This document shows positions 6,473 to 13,463 of a DNA stretch of 17,114 nt, in pieces; the first letter of the stretch is position 1, and every line of letters starts with the position of its first letter. The notes beneath the pieces are model-generated. The model ran no database searches. It saw only the letters and a list, made by a program, of their open reading frames with translations, and was not told where the DNA came from. The DNA lies in contig CAMLIA010000080.1 of assembly GCA_946479905.1 (NCBI GenBank), positions 1-17,114 on the forward strand, written 5' to 3'. The DNA is from an uncultured Frankiales bacterium. GTDB lineage: Bacteria; Actinomycetota; Actinomycetes; Mycobacteriales; SCTD01. A program made the translations under genes and the position numbers.

Positions 6473-6495
6473 GTTGCGTGGGCAGCCTTCTTGGC

Positions 6496-7893
6496 ATGAC
6501 CTTGACCGCCGTCAACCCGGGGAGGCAGCGCGGGGCCCCGCCCGCACTGCCGTCCTGGCGGCGCGCGGTCCTCACGACGCTGTGGGTCACGGCCGCGGCC
6601 ACGCTCGTGCTGTGGCTGCACGGCGGCGGGCTCCGCGGCCTGACCGCCGGCCCGGGCGCGGCGCTCACCTCGCTCGGCCGGGTCCTCGGGCTGGTGGCGG
6701 CCTACCTGCTGCTCGTCCAGGTCGTGCTCATCGCCCGGGTCCCTGCCCTGGAGCGCACCTGGGGCCAGGACGTGCTCGCGCGCTGGCACCGGTGGGTCGG
6801 CTTCTCGTCGTACAACCTCGTGCTCGCGCACATCGGTGTGATCACGCTCGGCTACGCCCTGACCGACCGCACGAACCCGGTCCGCGAGGGCTGGACGCTG
6901 CTGACGGCGTACGGCGGGATGCTGCTCGCCGCCGCCGGGACGGTCGCCCTCACCGCCGTGGTGGTCACGTCGGTCAAGGTCGCCCGCAGCAAGCTGCGTT
7001 ACGAGTCGTGGCACCTGCTGCACCTGTACGCCTACCTCGGCATCGGGCTCGCCGTCCCGCACCAGATCTGGACCGGTGGGGACCTGGCCGCGTCACCGCT
7101 GGCGAAGGCCTGGTGGCTGGGGATGTACGCCGTGACGGCGGGCGCCCTCCTCGTGCACCGCGTGGCGGTGCCGCTGCTCCGCAGCGCGCGGCACGGCATC
7201 CGGGTCAGCAAGGTCGTGCAGGAGGGCGACGACGTCGTGAGCGTCTACCTCACGGGCCGCGGCCTGCACCACCTGCGCGCGCGGGCAGGGCAGTTCTTCG
7301 TGTGGCGGTTCGTGGACGGGCCGGGTTGGACCCGCGGCAACCCGTACTCGCTGTCCGCGGCCCCGGGGCACCTCGGGCTGCGCATCACCGCGAAGGACCT
7401 CGGCGACGGCAGCCGCCGGCTCGCCGACCTCGTGCCCGGGACGAAGGTGCTCATCGAGGGTCCCTACGGCCGGCTGACCGCGGAGCGCCGCACCAAGCGG
7501 CGGGTCGCCTTCCTGGCCTGCGGCATCGGCATCACGCCGCTGCGCGCGCTGCTCGAGGAGATGGACTACGCACCGGGCGAGGCCGTCCTGGTCTACCGGG
7601 CCCGCAACGCCCGCGACCTGGTCCTGCGCGGCGAGATCGAGGAGATCGCCGCGCAGCGCGGGGTGGCGGTGCACTACGTCACCGGACCACGCGATCCGCG
7701 CGGTCGCTCGTGGCTGCCGCGGGGAGGCCGCCGGCAGGACGACGCCCGGGTGCTCGCCGAGCTCGTCCCGCACCTGCCGAGCCGCGACGTCTACGTGTGC
7801 GGCCCCGAGGCCTGGATGGACGCCGTGGAACGCGCCGCCCGCCGTGCCGGGCTGCCGGCGGCGCAGCTGCACGCCGAGCGGTTCGCCTGGTGA
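6496..7893 (+). CDS. ferric-reductase-like flavocytochrome (six-helix haem domain plus FAD/NAD(P) reductase)
   Basis: The product is 465 residues. The N-terminal part (about 20-230) has six membrane segments with histidines at 98 and 112 (WHRW, LAHIG) and at 173, 176 and 189 (SWHLLHLY, VPHQ); spacings of 13-14 residues on two helices fit two stacked haems, as in ferric reductases and NADPH oxidases. The cytoplasmic half has an FAD-binding barrel with RGNPYSLSAAP (about 281-291) and an NAD(P) domain with ACGIGITPLRAL and VYVCGPEAWMD. Electrons should pass from NAD(P)H via FAD and haem to the outer face. The start is uncertain: ATG 6496 fits the family, while GTG 6478 would add six residues; neither has a good Shine-Dalgarno sequence. 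The FMN-binding gene overlaps its end by four bases (GTGA). Confidence 0.92.
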   Translation: MTLTAVNPGRQRGAPPALPSWRRAVLTTLWVTAAATLVLWLHGGGLRGLTAGPGAALTSLGRVLGLVAAYLLLVQVVLIARVPALERTWGQDVLARWHRWVGFSSYNLVLAHIGVITLGYALTDRTNPVREGWTLLTAYGGMLLAAAGTVALTAVVVTSVKVARSKLRYESWHLLHLYAYLGIGLAVPHQIWTGGDLAASPLAKAWWLGMYAVTAGALLVHRVAVPLLRSARHGIRVSKVVQEGDDVVSVYLTGRGLHHLRARAGQFFVWRFVDGPGWTRGNPYSLSAAPGHLGLRITAKDLGDGSRRLADLVPGTKVLIEGPYGRLTAERRTKRRVAFLACGIGITPLRALLEEMDYAPGEAVLVYRARNARDLVLRGEIEEIAAQRGVAVHYVTGPRDPRGRSWLPRGGRRQDDARVLAELVPHLPSRDVYVCGPEAWMDAVERAARRAGLPAAQLHAERFAW

Positions 7894-8345
7894 CCGGCAC
7901 CCGCAACCTCGGCGTCGCCGTGGGCTCGCTGGCGGCCGTCGGCCTGCTCATGCTCTACCCGACGAGCACGAACAGCCGGCACCACCGCCGGCCGGGGACC
8001 GTGGCCGCCGTACCGGGCATCGTCCGGCCCAAGGCGCCGGCTGCGACCGGGGTCCCCGACGCGCTGGTGACGGTGAACGGCGCCGTCGCCGACACCGCCT
8101 ACGGCCCTGTCCAGGTGCAGGTCCAGCTGCGGGGGACCCGCATCGTGCGGGCCGTCGCGATCGACTACCCCCAGGGGAGCGGCCGGGACCAGGAGATCAA
8201 CTCCTACGCCATCCCCGTGCTCCAGACCGAGACGCTGAAGGCCCAGTCCGCGCAGGTGGACACCGTCTCCGGCGCGACCTACACGTCGGACGGCTACCGC
8301 CGTTCGCTCCAGGCGGCGCTCGACGCCGCCGCTGCCCGACCCTGA
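7890..8345 (+). CDS. membrane-anchored FMN-binding domain protein (covalent flavin acceptor)
   Basis: The 151-residue protein has an N-terminal signal anchor (about 7-24), a Pro/Ala linker and an FMN-binding domain (about 56-151). It contains DTVSGATYTS (124-133), which fits the ApbE flavinylation motif DxxSGAT; T130 would carry FMN through a phosphoester bond. Similar domains occur in NqrC, RnfG and stand-alone extracytoplasmic electron carriers. No apbE gene is in this window, so the flavin transferase must be elsewhere. The GTG at 7890 overlaps the reductase stop (GTGA), indicating strict co-expression and suggesting that the reductase donates electrons to this flavin on the outside of the membrane. 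Confidence 0.9.
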   Translation: MTGTRNLGVAVGSLAAVGLLMLYPTSTNSRHHRRPGTVAAVPGIVRPKAPAATGVPDALVTVNGAVADTAYGPVQVQVQLRGTRIVRAVAIDYPQGSGRDQEINSYAIPVLQTETLKAQSAQVDTVSGATYTSDGYRRSLQAALDAAAARP

Positions 8346-8365
8346 CCCCCCTCAAGGAGAGACAG

Positions 8366-8788
8366 ATGACCACCGTCCAGACCAGGCCAGCCGAGATCGT
8401 CGAGGAGCCGCGTCCCGACCGCGTCTTCGCGCCGCTGACCGGCCTGATCGCGCTCGTCGTGCTGGCGCAGTTCGTCTTCGCCGGCATCTTCCTGCGCTTC
8501 GACGGCAAGCGCGACGACAGCTCCAGCTGGATCGACGCCCACGCGTGGGGCGCCCACATCGGGACGGTGCTCGCGATCGCGGCCGCCGGCTACGCGATCG
8601 TGCGGCTGCGGCACCGCAAGGACCTGCTGGTCGGCAGCATCGCGCTGGCGGTGCTGTTCCTCGCGGAGGCCTACGTCGGCGGCCTGATCCGCGACGACGG
8701 CAAGGACACGCTGACGGCGGTCCACGTCCCTCTCGCGTTCGCGCTGACCAGCCTGGTCGTGTGGCTGCCCGTGCGCGCCCGGAAATAG
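8366..8788 (+). CDS. four-helix integral membrane protein, possibly a small b-type cytochrome (DUF6220-like)
   Basis: The 140-residue protein has four predicted membrane segments (about 24-44, 58-79, 86-105, 117-136). The positive-inside rule puts both termini in the cytoplasm. Histidines in DAHAWGAHIG (start of helix 2) and AVHVPLAF (start of helix 4) then fall on the same, outer, side, which would suit a haem b near the outer surface. I assign it only tentatively to DUF6220-type proteins. AAGGAG lies six bases before the ATG, and 20 bases separate it from the FMN-binding gene, so it is probably the last gene of the redox operon. It may be an electron acceptor for, or membrane partner of, the flavoprotein. 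A haem-free transport role is equally possible. Confidence 0.65.
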   Translation: MTTVQTRPAEIVEEPRPDRVFAPLTGLIALVVLAQFVFAGIFLRFDGKRDDSSSWIDAHAWGAHIGTVLAIAAAGYAIVRLRHRKDLLVGSIALAVLFLAEAYVGGLIRDDGKDTLTAVHVPLAFALTSLVVWLPVRARK

Positions 8789-8801
8789 TTGAACGCTCAA
8801 C
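8788..8801. promoter_or_regulatory. inverted repeat GTTGA-N4-TCAAC overlapping a -35-like box
   Basis: A short palindrome with five-base arms resembling MarR-family operators. It overlaps TTGAAC (8789-8794), which together with GACAGT (8812-8817) at 17-base spacing could be the promoter of the VOC gene. It also touches the stop codon of the membrane-protein gene upstream. Confidence 0.45.
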
Positions 8802-8835
8802 CAGGTTGTGAGACAGTGACGACCTCACAACCTGG
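8801..8835. promoter_or_regulatory. perfect 12-bp inverted repeat in the VOC gene leader
   Basis: CCAGGTTGTGAG (8801-8812) and CTCACAACCTGG (8824-8835) are exact inverse complements separated by 11 bases. The dyad covers the putative -10, and its right arm runs into the Shine-Dalgarno GGGAG (8834-8838). It may be a dimeric repressor operator, or an RNA hairpin hiding the ribosome site. There is no T tract, so a terminator is unlikely. Confidence 0.65.
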
Positions 8836-8844
8836 GAGAGCACC

Positions 8845-9351
8845 ATGGCGATCCACCGCCTCAACCACGCCGTCCTCTACGTGTCCGACGTGGAGCGCTC
8901 GGTGGCCTTCTACCGCGACGTGCTCGGCTTCCGGACCAAGGTGGCCCTTCCCGGCGCGGCGTTCCTGCAGGCGCCCGGCTCCACCAACGACCACGACCTG
9001 GGCCTGTTCCAGGTCGGGGGCGGGCGCAAGCAGGAGGGCATCGGGCTCTACCACCTCGCGTGGGAGGTCGAGACCCTCGACGACCTCGAGGACCACCTGG
9101 CCCGGCTGTCGGACGCGGGCGCGCTGGTGGGGATGAGCGACCACGGCACGACCAAGTCGCTGTACGCCAAGGACCCCGACGGCATCGAGTTCGAGGTCGT
9201 GTGGCTGATCCCCGCGCACCTGCTGACCGGCGACGAGGGCGGCGACGACCCGCGCCCCCGGCCGCTCGACCTCGCGAAGGAGAAGGCCCGGTACGGCGGC
9301 AGCACCCGCGGTGGCCTCGGCGTCTCCATCCCGGTGGGCGTCACCCTCTGA
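8845..9351 (+). CDS. VOC-superfamily metalloenzyme (glyoxalase / catechol-2,3-dioxygenase-like)
   Basis: The 168-residue protein begins HRLNHAVLYVSDVERSVAFYRDVLGF, the classic first beta-alpha-beta module of the vicinal-oxygen-chelate fold. The second half has GLYHLAWEVETLDDL and AKDPDGIEFEVVW. H8, H70 and a glutamate of IEFE (E115 or E117) fit the two-His-one-Glu metal site of extradiol dioxygenases and fosfomycin- or glyoxalase-type enzymes. The family pattern (dioxygenase catE-like, single copy) leans towards a ring-cleavage or quinone-related role, but the substrate cannot be read from sequence. The ATG has GGGAG six bases upstream. It is transcribed alone, behind two inverted repeats and without a neighbouring regulator gene. 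Confidence 0.88.
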   Translation: MAIHRLNHAVLYVSDVERSVAFYRDVLGFRTKVALPGAAFLQAPGSTNDHDLGLFQVGGGRKQEGIGLYHLAWEVETLDDLEDHLARLSDAGALVGMSDHGTTKSLYAKDPDGIEFEVVWLIPAHLLTGDEGGDDPRPRPLDLAKEKARYGGSTRGGLGVSIPVGVTL

Positions 9352-9407
9352 CCCACCCCTTGCGTCATAGCTGACACGCGGGGGCGTCGGGGCAGTTGGT
9401 ATGACGT

Positions 9408-9413
9408 TAGGTT
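9408..9413 (+). promoter_or_regulatory. leaderless-type -10 box TAGGTT of the DUF2855 gene
   Basis: TAGGTT matches TANNNT and sits six bases before the ATG at 9420, so transcription would start at the start codon itself. The same hexamer with the same spacing precedes galU. AGG inside the box could alternatively serve as a weak Shine-Dalgarno sequence. Confidence 0.5.
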
Positions 9414-9419
9414 CCGGGC

Positions 9420-10475
9420 ATGGCATGGGACCTGCTCGTCGACCGCTCCGACCTGTCGAACACGTCGATCGTGGAGGTCCCGGAGCCGGCGATCGCCGAC
9501 GGGCAGGTGCTGCTCAAGGTCGACCGCGTGGGCATGACCGCCAACAACGTGACCTACGCGGTGTTCGGTGACGCGATGCACTACTGGGACTTCTTCCCCG
9601 CGCCGGAGGGGCACGGCAGGGTCCCGCTGTGGGGCTTCGCCGAGGTGGCGGCCTCGAAGGCCGAGGGGGTCGACGTCGGCACCCGGCTCTACGGCTACCT
9701 GCCGACCTCCAGCCACCTGGTGGTGCAGCCGGAGAAGGTCGACGCGAAGGGCTTCCGGGACGCGAGCCCGCACCGGCAGCACCTGCCCTCGCCGTACAAC
9801 GGGCTGACGACCACGACGCACGACCCGGCCTACGTGCAGGTGCAGGAGGACCTGCAGGTCCTCTACCGCCCGCTGTTCATGACCAGCTTCGTGCTGGCGG
9901 ACTTCCTCACCGACCACGACTGCTTCGGGGCGGACACCGTGGTGATCTCCAGCGCCTCGTCGAAGACCTCGTACGGCACCGCCTTCCTGCTCGACGGCCT
10001 GCACCGCGTCGGGCTGACATCGCCTGGGAACCAGGCGTTCACGGCGTCACTCGGGTGCTACGACGAGGTCGTGACCTACGACGAGGTCGCGACGCTCGCG
10101 CCGGCGAAGGCGGTGTACGTCGACGTCGCCGGCGACGCCGGGCTGCGGCGCGCGGTGCACGAGCGGCTGGCGCCGGTCCACTCCGCCGTCGTCGGCGCGT
10201 CCCACCACGACGCGGCGCCCGACCTCGGTGGGGACCTGCCGGGCGGGCGTCCCACGTTCTTCTTCGCCCCCGACCAGATGCGCAAGCGGTACGCCGACTG
10301 GGGACCGGACGGCGTGGAGGAGCGGCACGCCGAGGCCTGGCGGCGCTTCGCGCCCGTCGTCGAGGGCTGGGTCGACGTCATCCTCGGCGTCGGCCCGGAG
10401 GCCCTCCAGGCGGACTGGCTCGAGACGCTGGCCGGTCAGACGCCGCCGCGCACCGGCCACGTCGTCCAGCTCTGA
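9420..10475 (+). CDS. DUF2855 family protein
   Basis: The 351-residue protein matches DUF2855 proteins over what looks like its full length. It has a GroES-like N-terminal part with VGMTANNVTYAVFGDAMHYWDFFP, then VPLWGFAEV, YGYLPTSSHLVV and, in the middle, VVISSASSKTSYGTAFLL, which resembles the cofactor-binding turn of medium-chain dehydrogenases. No catalytic zinc ligands are evident. No function is established for the family that I know of; a reductase-like or thioesterase-like role is speculation. It follows the VOC gene by 68 bases but has its own promoter-like element, and it converges on the carbonic anhydrase gene. Confidence 0.85.
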   Translation: MAWDLLVDRSDLSNTSIVEVPEPAIADGQVLLKVDRVGMTANNVTYAVFGDAMHYWDFFPAPEGHGRVPLWGFAEVAASKAEGVDVGTRLYGYLPTSSHLVVQPEKVDAKGFRDASPHRQHLPSPYNGLTTTTHDPAYVQVQEDLQVLYRPLFMTSFVLADFLTDHDCFGADTVVISSASSKTSYGTAFLLDGLHRVGLTSPGNQAFTASLGCYDEVVTYDEVATLAPAKAVYVDVAGDAGLRRAVHERLAPVHSAVVGASHHDAAPDLGGDLPGGRPTFFFAPDQMRKRYADWGPDGVEERHAEAWRRFAPVVEGWVDVILGVGPEALQADWLETLAGQTPPRTGHVVQL

Positions 10476-10493
10476 CCCCCGGGGAAGGTCAGA
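10471..10493. terminator. convergent hairpin spanning both stop codons
   Basis: TCTGACC (10471-10477) and GGTCAGA (10487-10493) are perfect inverse complements separated by nine bases (CCCGGGGAA). The arms contain the TGA of the DUF2855 gene and, on the other strand, the TGA of the carbonic anhydrase gene. It could act as a U-less bidirectional terminator; there is no T run. Confidence 0.4.
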
Positions 10494-10983
10494 CGACCTG
10501 GCTGAGCAGGCCCGTCCGGACGTCGTAGAGGAAGCCGCCGACGGCGGTGTCCTTGGGCAGGTAGGGCGAGCTGCAGATCCGCTGCACGTCGCCGACCAGC
10601 GAGGCGCGCTGGTCGGTCATGGTGCGGAACTCCAGGGAGCGGGTGTCGATGCCGGAGGCGTCGTAGATCGTCTGGTGCACCTGCTCATCGGTCGCCGACG
10701 CCATCTTGCAGTCGGTGTGCTCGACCACCAGCACCCGGTTCACGCCGAGCAGGTGGGTCGCGAGCACCAGCGTGCGCAGCACGTCGTCGGTGACCCGGCC
10801 GCCGGCGTTGCGCAGGATCTTGGCCTCACCGGGCGCGAGCCCGAGCATGTTCAGCGGGTCGATCCGGGAGTCCATGCACGTCACGACGGCCAGCCCCTTG
10901 GCGGCCTGGCCGGGACGGCCGGTGTCCACGTAGGTGGCGGCGTAGGCCTCGTTGCTGGCAAGGACGTCGTCGAAGTCACCCAT
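10489..10983 (-). CDS. beta-class carbonic anhydrase
   Basis: The 164-residue protein has the zinc site of beta-carbonic anhydrases: C36 and the D38-R40 dyad in VTCMDSR, plus H89 and C92 in VVEHTDC. LRNAGGRVTDDVLRTL between them is typical. It interconverts CO2 and bicarbonate in the cytoplasm as a dimer or tetramer. The length and the CMDSR and EHTDCKM spacing resemble the short mycobacterial Rv1284 type. The ATG lies two bases after the stop of the cyclo-ligase gene, so it is likely translated by coupling. It converges with the DUF2855 gene, 13 bases apart. Confidence 0.95.
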   Translation of the reverse strand: MGDFDDVLASNEAYAATYVDTGRPGQAAKGLAVVTCMDSRIDPLNMLGLAPGEAKILRNAGGRVTDDVLRTLVLATHLLGVNRVLVVEHTDCKMASATDEQVHQTIYDASGIDTRSLEFRTMTDQRASLVGDVQRICSSPYLPKDTAVGGFLYDVRTGLLSQVV

Positions 10984-10985
10984 GG

Positions 10986-11501
10986 CTACATCTTGGCGGG
11001 CAGCCTCACGACGCCGAGCGAGGGGGTCGCCACCGCCGCGACCCGCACGTCGTGCGGCTCGCTCGGCAGGACGTCCACGAGCTCCTCGTCACCCACCAGC
11101 GCCACGGTCAGGCCGCGTGCCCGCGGCAGCGCCCGGTCGTAGCAGCCGCCGCCCTTGCCGAGCCGCACCCCGTCGCGGTCCACCAGCAGTGCCGGGACGA
11201 GCACCAGGTCGCAGCCGGCGAGCGCCGCGCGCCCGAGCCGCGGGCCCTGCGGCTCCCGCAGCCCCTTGCTGTCCGCCAGCCGCCCGTCGTACGCGACCCA
11301 GTCCAGGTCCCAGTCCTCGGTGACCACGGGCAGCAGCCACCCCGGCTGCACGGTGACGCGGGGCTCACTGCCCACCGCGACGTACGCCGCCACGCTCCGG
11401 GCCCGCCCGACCAGCTCGGCGAGCACGTCGTCGAGCTGCGCCACGGGCCGCCCCCGGCGCTCGGTCTCAGCCATCTGGCGGAGCGACTGCTTGGTGCTCA
11501 C
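10986..11501 (-). CDS. 5-formyltetrahydrofolate cyclo-ligase
   Basis: The 171-residue protein has the family ATP/folate site [11 protein letters not shown] (115-125), a variant of GxGxGYYDR with Cys for the first Tyr, plus [10 protein letters not shown] near the N-terminus and [15 protein letters not shown] in the middle. It converts 5-formyl-THF to 5,10-methenyl-THF using ATP, in cytosolic one-carbon metabolism. The GTG at 11499-11501 (STKQSLRQ) gives the usual N-terminal basic helix. There is no Shine-Dalgarno sequence; CATCCT lies six bases upstream, suggesting a leaderless start. It is divergent from the diguanylate cyclase gene (39 bases apart) and coupled to the carbonic anhydrase gene. 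It is somewhat short for the family (usually about 180-200). Confidence 0.92.
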   Translation of the reverse strand: MSTKQSLRQMAETERRGRPVAQLDDVLAELVGRARSVAAYVAVGSEPRVTVQPGWLLPVVTEDWDLDWVAYDGRLADSKGLREPQGPRLGRAALAGCDLVLVPALLVDRDGVRLGKGGGCYDRALPRARGLTVALVGDEELVDVLPSEPHDVRVAAVATPSLGVVRLPAKM

Positions 11502-11507
11502 CGTGGG

Positions 11508-11513
11508 AGGATG
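11508..11513 (-). promoter_or_regulatory. leaderless-type -10 box CATCCT of the cyclo-ligase gene
   Basis: Minus-strand CATCCT is separated by six bases from the GTG start at 11501. On the plus strand the overlapping GAGGAT (11507-11512) could serve the divergent cyclase gene, so both promoters may compete for the same bases. Confidence 0.35.
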
Positions 11514-11540
11514 GCAGGCCGGCAGCACAGGAGGGGGCAC

Positions 11541-13454
11541 GTGACGCTCAGGTGGCGACTCACCTTCGCCTTCGTGCTCGTGGTCCTGCTCCCGCTCGTC
11601 GTCGGGGCGGGCATCGTCACGCACGCGCTGCCACGGGAGGTGCAGGCCAGCCAGCGTGACGGGGCGGCCGCCCAGAGCCGGCTCGTGGCCCAGGTGCTGC
11701 GCGACCGCTGCGACCGCGCCCGGGCCACCGCCGAGGCGGCAGGCCGCGCCGCCGCGTCGACCACGCCTGCGGCTGCCCGCGCCGCGATCAGCTCCCTCGT
11801 CGACCGCGGCCTCGCCGACGGGATCAGGGTCACCGGCCCCACCGGCAAGGTGGTGGCGGCTGCCGGCGTGCTCCCGCCGGCCGTCACGGACTGCGCGACC
11901 GCCGGCGGCAGCGGCGGGGGCTTGTCAGCGGTGCTCCCGCTCACGACCGCCGCCGGACGCCCCGCCGGCCGGGTCGTGGTCTCGTACCGCCTCGACGGGT
12001 CGCTGCTCGACGACCTCCGCGCCGGCGTCAGCGACGGGGAGGTCGTGCTGGTCGACGTCAACGGCACCGTCGTGGCGGGTACGAGGACACTGCCCGCACC
12101 GGTCGTCCGCGCCGCCTTCACCCGGTCGAACCAGGACAGCTGGATCAGCGGCTTCACGCCGCCGAGCGCCGGCCAGCCCTTCGGCGTCGTCGTGCTGCTC
12201 CCGGCGGCGCAGGGTCCCGGGGTGCTGCTCGACGCCGCCCTGGTGGGCCTGCTCGCCATCGGCCTCGCCGTCGCCATCGCGGTGCTGTCCGCGCGGTCGA
12301 CCACCCGCCCGCTCGAGCAGCTGGGCGACGCGGCCGAGCGGATCGCCGGCGGGGACCTCTCGACCGAGATCGAGGTCACGTCGAGGGACGAGGTCGGGCG
12401 GCTGGCGACGACCTTCAACCGGATGACCGAGGAGCTGCGCAGCTACGTCGGCCAGCTCCAGGCGAGCCGCGACGAGCTCCAGTCGGGGCTGGCCCGGATG
12501 GGCGACACCCTGTCGAGCACCCACGACCTGGACCGGATCCTGCACGTGGTGCTGGAGGCGGCGGTCGCCTCCACCCGGGCCACGTCGGGCATGGTGCTGC
12601 TCCTGACGCCGGCGAGGGACGAGCTCGTCATGGCGTCGTCGTACGGTCTCCCCCAGGTGCCGCTGGACCTGCGGCTGCCGGCAGGGCACGGCATCAACGG
12701 CCGGGTGGCGCAGAGCGGGGAGGCGGCCAAGGGCCCGCTCGAGGGCGAGGTCGTCCCGGCCCAGGGCGAGCAGGCCGTCATCGCGGTCCCGCTCAAGGGG
12801 CACGGTGCCGTGATCGGGGTGCTCGACCTGTTCGCGGTGGACGCGTTCGACGACGACGACCTCGCGACGCTCCGCACCTTCGCGGGGCAGGCGTCGGTCG
12901 CGGTGGACAACGTGCTGCTGCACGAGGAGGCGCAGCGGCTGTCCATCACCGACGGCCTGACCGGCCTCTGGAACTACCGCTACTTCACGATGACCGTCGC
13001 CAAGGAGATCGAGCGGGCCGCGAGGTTCTCCCGCCCTCTCGGCCTGCTGATGCTCGACCTCGACCACTTCAAGGCCGTCAACGACAGCTTCGGCCACCAG
13101 CGCGGCGACAGCGTGCTCGTCGAGCTCGCCGGCCGGATCCGCAACGAGGTGCGTGACGTCGACACGGTCGCGAGGTACGGCGGCGAGGAGTTCGTCGTCC
13201 TGCTGCCGGAGACCGAGGCCGACGGCGTCGCGCAGCTCGCGGACCGGATCTGCGGCGCCGTCCGCCGCAAGCCCTTCGGGGAGCCGAGCGGGCCGCCGGT
13301 GCACCTCACCGTGAGCGCGGGCGGCGCGGTGTTCCCGAGTCACGGCCTGTCGGCCAGCGCCCTGCTGGCGCAGGCGGACAAGGCGCTCTACGAAGCCAAG
13401 CACGCGGGCCGGGACACCTGGCGGATCGCGACCGGGAACAACGTCCCCCACTAG
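11541..13454 (+). CDS. membrane diguanylate cyclase (sensor, HAMP, GAF, GGDEF)
   Basis: The product is 637 residues. TM1 (about 7-27) and TM2 (about 228-250) bracket an extracytoplasmic region of about 200 residues, probably Cache-like. A HAMP domain (252-305; [20 protein letters not shown]) follows, then a short coiled stretch, a GAF domain (about 326-465) and a GGDEF domain (about 478-635). The active-site loop is GGEEF (547-551) and the inhibitory site RDVD (538-541) lies exactly five residues before it; [10 protein letters not shown] is also present. It should make cyclic di-GMP from two GTP, with feedback inhibition. There is no EAL domain. The GTG at 11541 has AGGAGG six bases upstream. 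Nine bases separate it from galU, so it may drive part of galU expression. Confidence 0.95.
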   Translation: MTLRWRLTFAFVLVVLLPLVVGAGIVTHALPREVQASQRDGAAAQSRLVAQVLRDRCDRARATAEAAGRAAASTTPAAARAAISSLVDRGLADGIRVTGPTGKVVAAAGVLPPAVTDCATAGGSGGGLSAVLPLTTAAGRPAGRVVVSYRLDGSLLDDLRAGVSDGEVVLVDVNGTVVAGTRTLPAPVVRAAFTRSNQDSWISGFTPPSAGQPFGVVVLLPAAQGPGVLLDAALVGLLAIGLAVAIAVLSARSTTRPLEQLGDAAERIAGGDLSTEIEVTSRDEVGRLATTFNRMTEELRSYVGQLQASRDELQSGLARMGDTLSSTHDLDRILHVVLEAAVASTRATSGMVLLLTPARDELVMASSYGLPQVPLDLRLPAGHGINGRVAQSGEAAKGPLEGEVVPAQGEQAVIAVPLKGHGAVIGVLDLFAVDAFDDDDLATLRTFAGQASVAVDNVLLHEEAQRLSITDGLTGLWNYRYFTMTVAKEIERAARFSRPLGLLMLDLDHFKAVNDSFGHQRGDSVLVELAGRIRNEVRDVDTVARYGGEEFVVLLPETEADGVAQLADRICGAVRRKPFGEPSGPPVHLTVSAGGAVFPSHGLSASALLAQADKALYEAKHAGRDTWRIATGNNVPH

Positions 13455-13462
13455 GTTGGGGG
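13445..13462 (+). promoter_or_regulatory. hairpin and leaderless-type -10 (TAGGTT) at the galU start
   Basis: CCCCCA (13445-13450) pairs with TGGGGG (13457-13462) around a six-base loop holding the stop codon of the cyclase gene. TAGGTT (13452-13457) inside it matches TANNNT and is six bases before the galU ATG, as at the DUF2855 gene. In a readthrough transcript the hairpin would cover the ribosome entry region; in a leaderless galU mRNA it would be absent. Confidence 0.5.
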
Positions 13463-13463
13463 C

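Noticed and set aside
9363..9406. Inverted pair CGTCATA (9363-9369) and TATGACG (9400-9406) before the DUF2855 gene
   Set aside because: Seven-base arms about 30 bases apart are too distant for one dimer and not rare enough to stand alone; kept only as a note.
11502..11624. Upstream extension of the cyclo-ligase to an ATG at 11624
   Set aside because: The added residues are low-complexity and overlap the divergent cyclase gene and its ribosome site.
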